Below, piece by piece: positions 41,899 to 50,147 of a stretch of DNA of 64,000 nucleotides. The stretch comes from Enterobacteriaceae bacterium UBA5654 (GTDB taxonomy: Bacteria > Pseudomonadota > Gammaproteobacteria > Enterobacterales > Enterobacteriaceae), in NCBI GenBank assembly GCA_002421005.1, contig DIJC01000026.1, forward strand, positions 250,650 through 314,649. Reading direction: 5' to 3'. Below the pieces are notes generated by a model. That model was not told the DNA's origin, searched no databases, and saw nothing but the letters and a program-made list of their open reading frames with translations. A program made the position numbers and the translations under genes. Each line of letters opens with the position of its first letter. The first letter of the stretch is position 1.

Positions 41899-43248
41899 AT
41901 GCCTTCTGATTTTTCCCCCGATCCCGCACGCCTGCAACGCTATGCCGCGCAGGTGCTGGACTACGCACGGCGCGAGGGTGCCGATAGCGCGGTTGTCAGC
42001 GTGTCGCACGCGCAGAGCCGGACGCTGCGCGTGCGCCATAGCGAGATTGATACGCTGATCCAGAATCAGCATCAGGGTCTTTCACTGACGCTGTTTCACG
42101 GACAGCGCGCCGGTTCGGTGTCCACCTCCCTGCTGACCGATGAGGCACTCAGAAACGCGGTGGCGGCGGCGAGTACCCTGGCCCGCTATGGCGATGACGA
42201 TCCGTGCAGCGGCCTGCCCGATCCCCGGCAGCAGGCAACGGAGATTGTCGATCTGGCGTTGTACCACCCGGCGACGCTCAGCGTGGACGACGCGCTGGCC
42301 CTCGCCCGCCAGACCGAAGCCGCGACAGACAACGCGCATCCGGGACGCTGCGCCAGCGAAGGCGCTGAAATCACCTCATGGCAGGGAGAATTTATTCTGG
42401 CAAACAGCCAGGGCTTTAGCGCCGGTTTTCCCGGCTCGTCGCACACCCTTCAGGGGCACGCGCTGGCAAGAGATGAACACGGGCGGCAGCAGGGATTCTG
42501 GCATGACGCCCAACGCTCGCCTCAGCGCCTGGCATCACCACAGGCCATTGGCCGCACCGCCGCCGACCGGGCGGTCGCGCAACTGGGAGCGGCTCCGCTG
42601 ACCACCCGCCGCTGTCCGGTGCTGTTTGAAGCGCCCGTCGCGCACAGTCTGGTGCATCACCTCGTTGGCGCACTTAGCGGCGGCGCGTTGTACCGCGCGA
42701 CCTCCTTTCTGGGATTATGCGCAGGCCAGCGCATTACCGCCTCCCATCTCAGTCTGCATGAGAATCCGTTGATTCCCGGCGGCTGGGCCAGCGGCTGCTT
42801 TGACGCTGAAGGCGTGGCCGGAACGGTGCGTGAGGTGGTGAATGAAGGCGTGGCCTGCGGTTATTTTCTCAGCAGCTACAGCGCCCGCCGCCTCGCACTG
42901 CAAACCACCGGCAACGCCAGCGGCGCGTGGAATCTCAGCCTCAGCAGCTCGCTTACTCGTCCACAGGACGATTTGGCGGGGCTGATCCGCCAGATGCATC
43001 GCGGACTGCTGGTGACGACGCTGCTCGGCAACGGCTTAAACCCGATCAGCGGCGACTACTCGCAGGGGGTCGCCGGATTATGGATTGAAAACGGTGAAAT
43101 TCACTCCCCGGTCACTGGCATTACCATCGCCGGAAATCTGAAAACCCTGTGGCAGCGCTGCATTGCGCTGGGCGCGGATACGCACACGCGCGGGGCGCTC
43201 TCCTGCGGCTCCCTGCTGATTGACGATATGCAACTTGCCGGGCTGTAA
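41899..43248 (+). CDS. TldE/PmbA-family protease subunit
   Basis: Non-catalytic partner in TldD/E metalloprotease heterodimers, which in E. coli trim the microcin B17 leader and degrade the antitoxin CcdA. The 449 residues follow the PmbA pattern (N-terminal ARREGADSAVVSVS and SQGVAGLWIENGEI near the end) and lack an HExxxH motif, as expected for TldE. It is 11 bases before the TldD-type gene, so both are produced together. This copy is additional to the housekeeping tldD and pmbA, which lie elsewhere in enterobacteria. Its placement after exbD is unusual and suggests processing of the imported ligand. Confidence 0.9.
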   Translation: MPSDFSPDPARLQRYAAQVLDYARREGADSAVVSVSHAQSRTLRVRHSEIDTLIQNQHQGLSLTLFHGQRAGSVSTSLLTDEALRNAVAAASTLARYGDDDPCSGLPDPRQQATEIVDLALYHPATLSVDDALALARQTEAATDNAHPGRCASEGAEITSWQGEFILANSQGFSAGFPGSSHTLQGHALARDEHGRQQGFWHDAQRSPQRLASPQAIGRTAADRAVAQLGAAPLTTRRCPVLFEAPVAHSLVHHLVGALSGGALYRATSFLGLCAGQRITASHLSLHENPLIPGGWASGCFDAEGVAGTVREVVNEGVACGYFLSSYSARRLALQTTGNASGAWNLSLSSSLTRPQDDLAGLIRQMHRGLLVTTLLGNGLNPISGDYSQGVAGLWIENGEIHSPVTGITIAGNLKTLWQRCIALGADTHTRGALSCGSLLIDDMQLAGL

Positions 43249-43259
43249 CAGGAGATCCC

Positions 43260-44702
43260 ATGACCATCAATACGTTGAATGCTTATCCCACTCCTGCCGA
43301 CTTCGCCCTCACCCCGGCGGAGATCCAGCAGGCGCTCGGCCTGATCGTGCAGCGACAGGTCGATTACGCCGATCTCTATTTTCAGCGCCGGACCCAGGAA
43401 AGCTGGCAGGTGGAAAATGGCATTGTCCGCCCGACGGGCTTTAGCCAGGATCAGGGCACAGGCGTGCGGGCGGTGAGCGGTGAAAAAACGGCGTTTTCGT
43501 TTACCAATGACACCGCCCTGCCCGCGCTGCTTAACGCCGCGCGCACGGTGCGTGAAATTTCCCGCCACGGGCAGACTGCCACGGTTCCCCGGCTGGCAAG
43601 CGTGCCGTCCCCCCATGCCGAACCGCTTTATCCGGCGCTCAGTCCGCTTTCTTCGTGGAATGAGGCGCAAAAGCACGCGCTGCTTGCCGGTATCGATCGT
43701 CAGGCTCGCCAGCGCGATCCGCGCGTCAAAGAGGTCACGGCGCAGCTGTCGGCTTCCAGCGAGGCGGTGATTATCGCCCGCCACGACGGACGGCTGGCAG
43801 TGGATTATCGTCCGCTGGTTAATCTGTCAATTTCGGTAGTGGTGGAACAATTCGGACGCCGGGAGAGCGGATTTAGCGGCGGCGGTCGGCGGCTTGATTA
43901 CGGCTTTTTTAGCCCGCAACGCGTGACCGGCTGGATTAACAGCGCCGTCGGACAGGCGCTGAATAATCTTGACGCCGATCCCGCGCCAGCCGGGACGTTC
44001 AGCGTGGTGCTCGGCGCGGGGTCGCCCGGCATCCTGCTGCATGAAGCGATCGGTCATGGTCTTGAGGGAGATTTTAACCGCAAGGGAACGTCCGCCTTTT
44101 CAGGATTGCTGGGTGAACGCGTGGCGGCACCGGGGATCACCGTGGTGGATGACGGCACCCTTGCCACCCGTCGCGGCTCTTTGCATACCGATGACGAAGG
44201 GACGCCAACGCAATCCACCACGCTGATTGAAAACGGCATCCTGCGCGGCTATTTGCAGGACAGCCTGAACGCCCGCCTGATGAACACCGCGCCGACCGGC
44301 AACGCCCGCCGCGCATCTTATGCTTCCTTGCCGCTTCCCCGGATGACCAACACGCATATGCTGGCCGGTGACAGGCCGCCGGAGGAGATTATCGCCTCGG
44401 TCCGCCAGGGCATTTACGCCGCCAGCTTCGGCGGCGGTCAGGTGGATATCAGCAGCGGCAAATATGTTTTTTCGACCACCGCCGCCTGGCTGATTGAGAA
44501 CGGCAAAATCACCCGTCCGATCAAAGGAGCGACGCTTATCGGTCACGGTCCTGAAGCCCTGCTGCACGTCGCGATGGTCGGCAACGATCCCGCGCTCGAC
44601 GAGGGCAATATCGTTTGTAGCAAAGAAGGTCAGACCCTGCCCGTCAGCGTCGGTCAACCCACGCTACGTATCGACAATATGACGGTTGGCGGCTCGCAAT
44701 AG
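43260..44702 (+). CDS. TldD-family metalloprotease, catalytic subunit
   Basis: Catalytic half of a TldD/E heterodimeric metalloprotease that cleaves unfolded peptides inside a closed chamber in the cytoplasm. In the 480-residue protein the metal site is visible as HEAIGH at residues 261-266, with the third ligand C453 in the C-terminal GNIVCSKEGQ segment. All are in the positions known for E. coli TldD (H262, H266, C454). The protease should therefore be active. Paired with the upstream TldE-like gene; a GGAGAT site precedes the ATG. Substrate unknown; a linear or modified peptide brought in by the linked receptor is the natural guess. Confidence 0.93.
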   Translation: MTINTLNAYPTPADFALTPAEIQQALGLIVQRQVDYADLYFQRRTQESWQVENGIVRPTGFSQDQGTGVRAVSGEKTAFSFTNDTALPALLNAARTVREISRHGQTATVPRLASVPSPHAEPLYPALSPLSSWNEAQKHALLAGIDRQARQRDPRVKEVTAQLSASSEAVIIARHDGRLAVDYRPLVNLSISVVVEQFGRRESGFSGGGRRLDYGFFSPQRVTGWINSAVGQALNNLDADPAPAGTFSVVLGAGSPGILLHEAIGHGLEGDFNRKGTSAFSGLLGERVAAPGITVVDDGTLATRRGSLHTDDEGTPTQSTTLIENGILRGYLQDSLNARLMNTAPTGNARRASYASLPLPRMTNTHMLAGDRPPEEIIASVRQGIYAASFGGGQVDISSGKYVFSTTAAWLIENGKITRPIKGATLIGHGPEALLHVAMVGNDPALDEGNIVCSKEGQTLPVSVGQPTLRIDNMTVGGSQ

Positions 44703-44739
44703 CGCTGCTTTTCCGTTCCCCGATGACTATGGAGACACT

Positions 44740-45993
44740 ATGTCTGACATTATTGCCGTCAGCGATGATTCGCTGACCACTTTACTCGCGTCCTCCCCGG
44801 CGGTACTGCTGGATCTGTGGGCACCCTGGTGCCAGCCCTGCCGGGCATTAGCGCCGCATCTGGAGACGCTGGCGCGACAGGCCAGCACGGGCTTCACCAT
44901 CGCCAAGCTGAATGTGGATCTTTATCCTGACATTCAGCAGCGTTTTGCCGTGCGCGGCATCCCGACCCTTCTGCTGTTCAAAGACGGTCAGGAGGCGTCG
45001 CGGCAGGTTGGCGTTAAATCGCTGACCCAGTTGCGCATCTGGCTGGAAGCGGAAGGCATTACGCTGAACGAGCAGGCTGCTGCCGCGCCAGCGCCCTCGC
45101 GCACGCCGTGGCCTGCTTTTTATAACGATGCCTCACTGCACGCTTTTTTATCGACGCGCCTGAAAAATCACGCGCTGGCGAATGAAATTAAGCCGGGCTT
45201 TATGCCCTACTGGACCGACAATCAGGGCACGCTTTCCGCAGTCATTGCCCATCATGAGCAGCCTGAAGTTTTTGAACGGATCACCGGGCTGCCCGTCGCG
45301 CTGGCGTTTGTGCTTGAACAGGTGCCATTCTCCACGCCGGACGAAGTGGAAGCCCTGTTTAACGTGCTGACGCCGGGCAAGGACGTGTCGCAGGTGCCGC
45401 TGCGCTGGACGCTCGACCTGCTCAGCGACCGTTATTTTGCCTGGTCTGACTGGTTGCAGGATGCCGATCTCGATGCCTTACGCAAGCAGTGGTGCGAACG
45501 GGTGTCGCGCCATCTGGCAGGTGAAACGTTGCCGTCAACCGTCTGGACGCCACTGGTGAAGGCCACCACCGACGAGCAAAAATTTGCACAGCCTGCCTTT
45601 GAGCTGGAAAACAATCTGATCGCGGCGCTGGGCGCACTTTCTCCGCTTCCTGATGCGTCCGAAATCTCCGCCTGGGGCAGCGCAAAAATACAGCTCGGTT
45701 TTGCGCTGGCGCAGATTATCGAAATCCGCGCTGGCTGGAGCCGCGAAGACCGCGCCGCCCCCGGCCTGCGCGAACGCTGGTTCAGGGCGCGTCAGGCACA
45801 GGAGCCGGAGCAAACATTCACCGATCAGCGACTGAAGGAAATGCGCGATCTGTGGCTGTCGGAAAACCGGGATTTTGCAGCACGGGAAGACGCGCTGTAC
45901 GCCGACTATGGTGCGCATGTGCAGCGTTTGCACGCGCCGCTGCAGGAGAATCTGCTGAGGTTGCTGAGAGAAGCACCTGAGTTTGTTGTGTGA
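44740..45993 (+). CDS. Thioredoxin-domain protein with a large C-terminal region of unknown function
   Basis: The N-terminal ~105 residues are a cytoplasmic thioredoxin fold with active site WCQPC (C31, C34) and the cis-proline loop RGIPTLLLF. No signal peptide is visible, so it should act in the cytoplasm. The remaining ~300 residues, alpha-helical in look and charged, match no family I recognise. They include a WTPLVKAT segment and a repeat-free helical C-terminus. The ATG at 44740 follows GGAGAC; an upstream in-frame start is out of homology. Following TldE/TldD by 37 bases, it may reduce disulfides in the imported substrate before proteolysis. That role is an inference. Confidence 0.85.
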   Translation: MSDIIAVSDDSLTTLLASSPAVLLDLWAPWCQPCRALAPHLETLARQASTGFTIAKLNVDLYPDIQQRFAVRGIPTLLLFKDGQEASRQVGVKSLTQLRIWLEAEGITLNEQAAAAPAPSRTPWPAFYNDASLHAFLSTRLKNHALANEIKPGFMPYWTDNQGTLSAVIAHHEQPEVFERITGLPVALAFVLEQVPFSTPDEVEALFNVLTPGKDVSQVPLRWTLDLLSDRYFAWSDWLQDADLDALRKQWCERVSRHLAGETLPSTVWTPLVKATTDEQKFAQPAFELENNLIAALGALSPLPDASEISAWGSAKIQLGFALAQIIEIRAGWSREDRAAPGLRERWFRARQAQEPEQTFTDQRLKEMRDLWLSENRDFAAREDALYADYGAHVQRLHAPLQENLLRLLREAPEFVV

Positions 45994-46016
45994 GGGGTGC
46001 GGAACTGTGTGGGTGT

Positions 46017-46041
46017 GGCGTTTGCTGGAGGGGCAAACGCC
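46017..46041 (+). terminator. Hairpin after the thioredoxin gene
   Basis: GGCGTTTGC (46017-46025) pairs with GCAAACGCC (46033-46041) over a 7-base loop, 24 bases past the stop. No T-run. Probably marks the end of the TonB locus. Confidence 0.45.
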
Positions 46042-46193
46042 GCAGGCGTGTTTGGCTGATAAGGGATGTATCAGGATTTTTTCGGTGTGCAATAGCGGCT
46101 TAGTACCAGGAGCGAACGTTGATGTTAGTGTTCTTAGGCAGAGGCACACCTGAAATGGCTGCCTCCTGATAATAAGGGCATTAATTTTGGATA

Positions 46194-46835
46194 TTATTTT
46201 TCATATCCGTATAAATTAATCCTACCTGATAAATACTCACCTAAATATACTTCACTGATTTTATTGAAGCCTTGCTTTGTAACTTCATTTTCCAACCACT
46301 CATTGTCCTTATTCAGGATTTCGAGCAGATCATGGTTGGCTAAACCATCCACTATAATTGGATAGCGTATATTTTCATCACCACTTTGTATAATGGTTAA
46401 CTGCCCATTTTGTTCGAGAACCACGCGTTTTAGTTGTTCTATTTCATAAATACCATTTGCTCTTAATTTGAACATCAAATCATTTGCAGAAACACCATTC
46501 CGTAAACACTCCTTAACATTAACGCTGCCATTATGGACCAACGTGATAGGTTTCCCATCAATTATTCTTTTGACTAACCGATTATTTTCTTTCAAGAACT
46601 TAAGAACAAAGACCAAAAAAGTCCATATGATGAGCACCAGCACAAACTGTAGTACGGTTATCGATTCGTTGTAAATTACGCCACCTATAATTCCCCCCAG
46701 CACATAGTTTTGAACCTGATCCATTGCGGATGAGGGGGCCAGATTTCCTTTCCCCATGAGATTTATTTGAACAATTAAACACAGTATCCCCAGACCCAAC
46801 TTAATAATGATAGGTAAATAAATTATCATTTCCAC
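46194..46835 (-). CDS. DUF421 (YetF-type) membrane protein
   Basis: The 213-residue protein has two to three N-terminal membrane segments and the DUF421 core (near residues 35-60 and 85-165), ending in a cytoplasmic mixed domain. Function of the family is unknown. The DNA is clearly more AT-rich than the flanking TonB locus, suggesting transfer from a low-GC source. It lies 3 bases from the DUF3290 gene, the partner with which DUF421 proteins usually co-occur, chiefly in Firmicutes. E. coli YcaP is a distant relative. Confidence 0.83.
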   Translation of the reverse strand: MEMIIYLPIIIKLGLGILCLIVQINLMGKGNLAPSSAMDQVQNYVLGGIIGGVIYNESITVLQFVLVLIIWTFLVFVLKFLKENNRLVKRIIDGKPITLVHNGSVNVKECLRNGVSANDLMFKLRANGIYEIEQLKRVVLEQNGQLTIIQSGDENIRYPIIVDGLANHDLLEILNKDNEWLENEVTKQGFNKISEVYLGEYLSGRINLYGYEK

Positions 46836-46838
46836 TCC

Positions 46839-47285
46839 TCATTTTTTTATGATTTCTATTTCTGGGTTTACTAACGAAACCTCTACTAAATTATAGGTTT
46901 TTTGATCCAGACTTAAGTTAACGCGATAATAAAGATCATTCATTTTAACGATAATGCCATCAGAGAGTTGTACTGAACTGGAAAATATAGAATTCACATT
47001 CACCTGTTTTTCTTGTGATAACAACCTGACAAAGTTAACCATTTGTGATGATTGGGAGTGTATATTTTGACTGTCGGTATAATCTGCATACTGAATACCA
47101 GAAATGAAGAGTAAAAATAAGAAGGCTATGATTGTTAAGTCACGATATTTAGTTTGCAAGCGATGGCGCATATACAGACTAAAAACAACGATCAGGATAA
47201 ATAAAGTACTAAATATAACGATGTATTTTAAATAATCATTGATGTTAGACTGCATTTGAAGATAATCGATGCTATAAAATTTCAT
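46839..47285 (-). CDS. DUF3290 membrane protein
   Basis: The 148-residue product has two N-terminal membrane helices (near 20-40 and 50-68) and a C-terminal extracytoplasmic domain, matching the DUF3290 pattern. Function unknown. It lies directly before the DUF421 gene, and the two are likely one transcript. Composition is AT-rich as in its partner. Preceded by a spacer containing a long hairpin at 47657. Confidence 0.78.
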   Translation of the reverse strand: MKFYSIDYLQMQSNINDYLKYIVIFSTLFILIVVFSLYMRHRLQTKYRDLTIIAFLFLLFISGIQYADYTDSQNIHSQSSQMVNFVRLLSQEKQVNVNSIFSSSVQLSDGIIVKMNDLYYRVNLSLDQKTYNLVEVSLVNPEIEIIKK

Positions 47286-47743
47286 ATATGTATAATCCCT
47301 AAACCCTCACGATCCCATTTCTATTATAGTAACACATTGCCATTTTCCGCTCTGATGTTACTTAACAACTAATAATTATCAGTTATCAGCTGAGATTTGT
47401 CATTACCCTTTAAGCCAGCTGAAGTAACCTGCTTTCTATGACTCTGGGCACCCCGATGTAAGTATGCATTCAAAACTCCCGCTGTTCGCTCATAGCAGCG
47501 TCTGCCCGCCTCGTGCCAGAAGCTGATAGTCAACGTATTGATTTGCCAGCCAGCAATCGCGGTAAAGCGTGCTGTACCTTCCCACAGGGAATGAAATATC
47601 TCCAGGCTGTATCTTAAATGACAGTTTGAAGCGCACGTGTTAACAGAGTACAGGAAAAAACATAAATGCCCTTCCGGGCATTTATGTTTTGCTGGCAACT
47701 ATCCTGAGATGACTGCTTAAAATGCCATGTTTTTACACAAGCA
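47286..47743. other. Intergenic stretch with long hairpin terminator, no confident gene
   Basis: Apart from the hairpin at 47657-47690, this 458-base spacer contains only a 109-codon minus-strand open frame (47369-47698) with no recognisable family, mixed composition and no clear ribosome site; I do not call it a gene. It overlaps the hairpin region, which argues further against it. Probably remnant DNA at the edge of the AT-rich pair. Confidence 0.5.
47657..47690. terminator. 15-bp perfect-stem bidirectional terminator
   Basis: AAAACATAAATGCCC (47657-47671), loop TTCC, GGGCATTTATGTTTT (47676-47690) form a perfect 15-bp stem with A and T tracts at its base on both strands. It most likely ends the transcript from the 329-residue membrane protein and the 24-codon ORF. 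Confidence 0.85.
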
Positions 47744-47818
47744 TTAATGAAAAAACAGAGCAATCAGGATAATGATTGGAATGGGTACACCTAAAAAGAA
47801 CAGTAATAATGAGCGCAT
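47744..47818 (-). CDS. Putative 24-residue single-helix membrane peptide
   Basis: A tiny open frame with ATG at 47816-47818, preceded by GGGAGG on the minus strand, encodes 24 residues, almost all hydrophobic: RSLLLFFLG then PIPIIILIALF, ending in FFH. One membrane helix is predicted by eye. It is 25 bases downstream of the 329-residue membrane protein gene and ends before a strong terminator, so co-transcription is likely. I do not recognise its family. The strong ribosome site and placement make it more than a random frame. Confidence 0.6.
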   Translation of the reverse strand: MRSLLLFFLGVPIPIIILIALFFH

Positions 47819-47843
47819 TTTAAACCTCCCGTATAATTAAAGA

Positions 47844-48833
47844 TTATAAATCACGTTTACGGCCACCGAAGGTCGCACACAGGCTGGCTACAAAGGCACC
47901 TGCCAGCAGAGAAATGAATGTCCAGAGCATGAGATAGCTCGTGGTTTTGCGTGCGGTATCGGCAGCTTGCTGCGCTTTCTCCTTCGTTTCTTTTAATTTA
48001 GCCTGGGCTTTGTCATAGGTGCTCTGTACCCGCTGTTCAGCCTCTTGCTGACTGATACCCGTATTTTGCGCAATCAGGCGGGCGACATACTGACGATCTT
48101 CCTGGGGTAAAGCGCCAGTGGTAATGCTGTTGGCAAATATGCCGGTTACTTCACCTAACTGTGCAGGAGAGACGGGTTGGTGAGATGCAGATTCCGTTGC
48201 AGGAGCAGGAGCCGCGGTTGGCGAGGCAGGATCGGCTGCACCGTTTGCTGGCGTGGCAGGATCGTTCGCCCTGAACAGCGAGTTAACGAAATAGTCCATT
48301 GACGAACCGGGTGCTGCAGACGACCCGTTAGCCATACTCGCTGCACCCGTCGCCGTGGCCACCGCAGCGCCCCCGGCAACCGTACCCACGATTTTAGCCC
48401 CACCGCCAACAATGGCACTCATCGTGCTCGTTAACAACGCAGCAGATACCAGCGCCGCCACAGCCCAGGACAAAAACCCATGTGCAGTATCGCGGAAATA
48501 AACTTCATCAGTGTGGGTGTCGATCCATTTCGTGCGCAGTCGTCCGGCTAAATAGCCTCCCATGCCCGACGCAACAATTTGCGTGAATGTCAGCCAGGCT
48601 ATGGCCGCGATACCCACCGTACCTGCGTCAAGCCCGCGACTTTCCCATGGCGAAACGGACGTAAGACCTAAACCGGCACCCAGCATAAGCAAAATCAAAG
48701 AGAGGGATGCCGCTGCTGCCGCGCCAGCGAAGATAGCACCCCATGATACAGCGCTGCTGCTCGTGGCGGGCAGAGGCAGGCGCGTATCGGGATACGTAGT
48801 GTTAACGGTGGAGTGTTCGTGGATGTGAGTCAT
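47844..48833 (-). CDS. Conserved-looking multipass membrane protein of unknown function
   Basis: The 329-residue protein has membrane segments near residues 28-58, 72-95, 122-150 and 305-322. Between them lie an Ala/Pro-rich linker (~185-225) and a charged coiled-coil-like stretch (~250-295, EAEQRVQSTYDKAQAKLKE). The opening SWGAIFAGAAAAASLSLILL resembles a family of proteobacterial membrane proteins annotated as hypothetical or PhnA-like. Followed by a 24-codon hydrophobic ORF and a terminator. Start follows AAAGGACA. Function unknown; possible link to envelope stress is speculation. Confidence 0.7.
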   Translation of the reverse strand: MTHIHEHSTVNTTYPDTRLPLPATSSSAVSWGAIFAGAAAAASLSLILLMLGAGLGLTSVSPWESRGLDAGTVGIAAIAWLTFTQIVASGMGGYLAGRLRTKWIDTHTDEVYFRDTAHGFLSWAVAALVSAALLTSTMSAIVGGGAKIVGTVAGGAAVATATGAASMANGSSAAPGSSMDYFVNSLFRANDPATPANGAADPASPTAAPAPATESASHQPVSPAQLGEVTGIFANSITTGALPQEDRQYVARLIAQNTGISQQEAEQRVQSTYDKAQAKLKETKEKAQQAADTARKTTSYLMLWTFISLLAGAFVASLCATFGGRKRDL

Positions 48834-49114
48834 AGCTGTTGTCCTTTAATTAATCTTTGCGTTCGGAACCAGGAACTACTTGAAGAAACAGGAAACATAA
48901 TCACGTTCAACACTAAGGCTCTTCAGGAGCCGGGTGATGTCATTTATAAAAAGTAAAGCTGTAAAACTTAAAAAGTTTAAAACTAAATATCACAATGGAA
49001 ATTTATTCCATGCACTAAGGATAGTAGATAATTTTTTGCTAAATGGACTTTGAGCGTTAAAAATCCGTTACCGCTAAAGATGGCGGATTTTATAGTGAGC
49101 CTTGGATTTATCAA
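48834..49114. other. Spacer with AT-rich upstream region and a hairpin
   Basis: The 281 bases hold the AT-rich promoter region of the membrane protein gene and, at 49060-49091, an AAAATCCG/CGGATTTT inverted repeat that might act as a terminator. No gene recognised. Confidence 0.4.
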
Positions 49115-49303
49115 TTACGCTACGTCGGTGCCGCGGTCTGAGCACCAGACCTGACCGGAGACATACGAATATTCTTCAGATGCCAACAGAACATTGAGGG
49201 GGGAGATACTGCTTATCCCACGCAGGGAATCACCTTGCTTATCTCTGTCCCGGACAATCGCTTTCTGTTTCGGCGTGGAGTGAATGCGCGTTCTTCGTTT
49301 CAT
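49115..49303 (-). pseudogene. Relic: IS30-family transposase N-terminus fused to an SDR C-terminal fragment
   Basis: The 62-residue frame from the ATG ending at 49303 begins MKRRTRIHSTPKQKA and continues to about residue 31 like the N-terminus of IS30-family transposases. The remaining ~30 residues (VLLASEEYSYVSGQVW then CSDRGTDVA) match the C-terminus of a short-chain dehydrogenase. It therefore looks like an insertion scar in which most of the transposase and the SDR were deleted. Not a functional gene. The ribosome-like GGTGACG before the ATG is the usual transposase leader. Confidence 0.7.
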
Positions 49304-49415
49304 GGCAACGTCACCTTGATTAAGGATAGCGCTGCATCCATCGGTTGAACTCATAGCCATAAGCGCACGTTCGAATGAACCCGCCAGCAGTATTGCTGGC
49401 GGGTTTCTGGGTTTA

Positions 49416-50129
49416 TTACCAGGGCCAGATATTATTCGCATAGTCGATGAAGAGATGGTTTCTATCGTTCCTGTGTTGTTCAATCACACTGATCATTCCG
49501 TTGACGCTGGTCTTTACATCAATCTCTGCTTCAACTGCGCCGTCCAGCGTGCCCATGGCCGTCGTTACCCAGCCAGGATGAATTGACAGAACCGTATGCC
49601 CTTTTTGACTGATATCCATGAAAATACAACGAGCCAGCATATTCAATGCCGCTTTACTGGCCCGGTAGAGCTCCAGACCTATTCCCGGTTCGCTATTGCT
49701 GGCAATGCTGCCCCGGTGCGACGACATAAAAACCAGCGTGCCGCCAGGTTTAAGCATCGGTATAAGGTGCCGTGCCAGACGGGCAGGACCAAAAGCATTA
49801 GTCATCATAATCTGCTGGAATTCAGCATCGGAGGCCTGCAATACTGACTGATGCAGGGGGCCATAAATTCCGGCAACCATAAAGATAATGTCAAACTGCC
49901 GAACGCTGAGCAAGGCGACAAGTGGCGCGATATGGGACGCATCAGTTACATCAATCTCACCGGTCGAGAGGCTGCCCGGATATCTCTCTGCCAGGGCGAG
50001 CAAGGAAGAGACATCAGTGTTCGGTAAGTGCGTGGTAAAAACTTCCCAGCCCTTCCTCAGCCAGGCCTCAGCCAGCCCCAGCCCGAGTCCTTTCTCCGAT
50101 CCGACAATCAAAATACGCTGTTTTTTCAT
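49416..50129 (-). CDS. Short-chain dehydrogenase/reductase
   Basis: NAD(P)-binding oxidoreductase of 237 residues. The cofactor loop is GSEKGLGLGLA near residue 10, and the catalytic YxxxK is in ELYRASKAALN near residues 154-158. A Ser before it is in FMSSHRGS. Resembles the SDR branch with a single polypeptide lacking the C-terminal FLxSxxAxYxTG motif. The motifs needed for activity are present. Substrate unknown. It lies 18 bases downstream of another SDR gene on the same strand, so both are probably under the AraC-type regulator divergent at 51297. Confidence 0.85.
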   Translation of the reverse strand: MKKQRILIVGSEKGLGLGLAEAWLRKGWEVFTTHLPNTDVSSLLALAERYPGSLSTGEIDVTDASHIAPLVALLSVRQFDIIFMVAGIYGPLHQSVLQASDAEFQQIMMTNAFGPARLARHLIPMLKPGGTLVFMSSHRGSIASNSEPGIGLELYRASKAALNMLARCIFMDISQKGHTVLSIHPGWVTTAMGTLDGAVEAEIDVKTSVNGMISVIEQHRNDRNHLFIDYANNIWPW

Positions 50130-50147
50130 TATTCATGTGCTCCAGGT

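Noticed and set aside
33558..45993. Idea that the locus makes its own modified peptide
   Set aside because: No precursor peptide, radical SAM, cyclodehydratase or other maturation enzyme is visible. The genes fit import and degradation rather than synthesis.
47369..47698. 109-codon minus-strand open frame upstream of the DUF3290 gene
   Set aside because: It overlaps a strong 15-bp hairpin terminator, has no recognisable family, and lacks a clear ribosome site.
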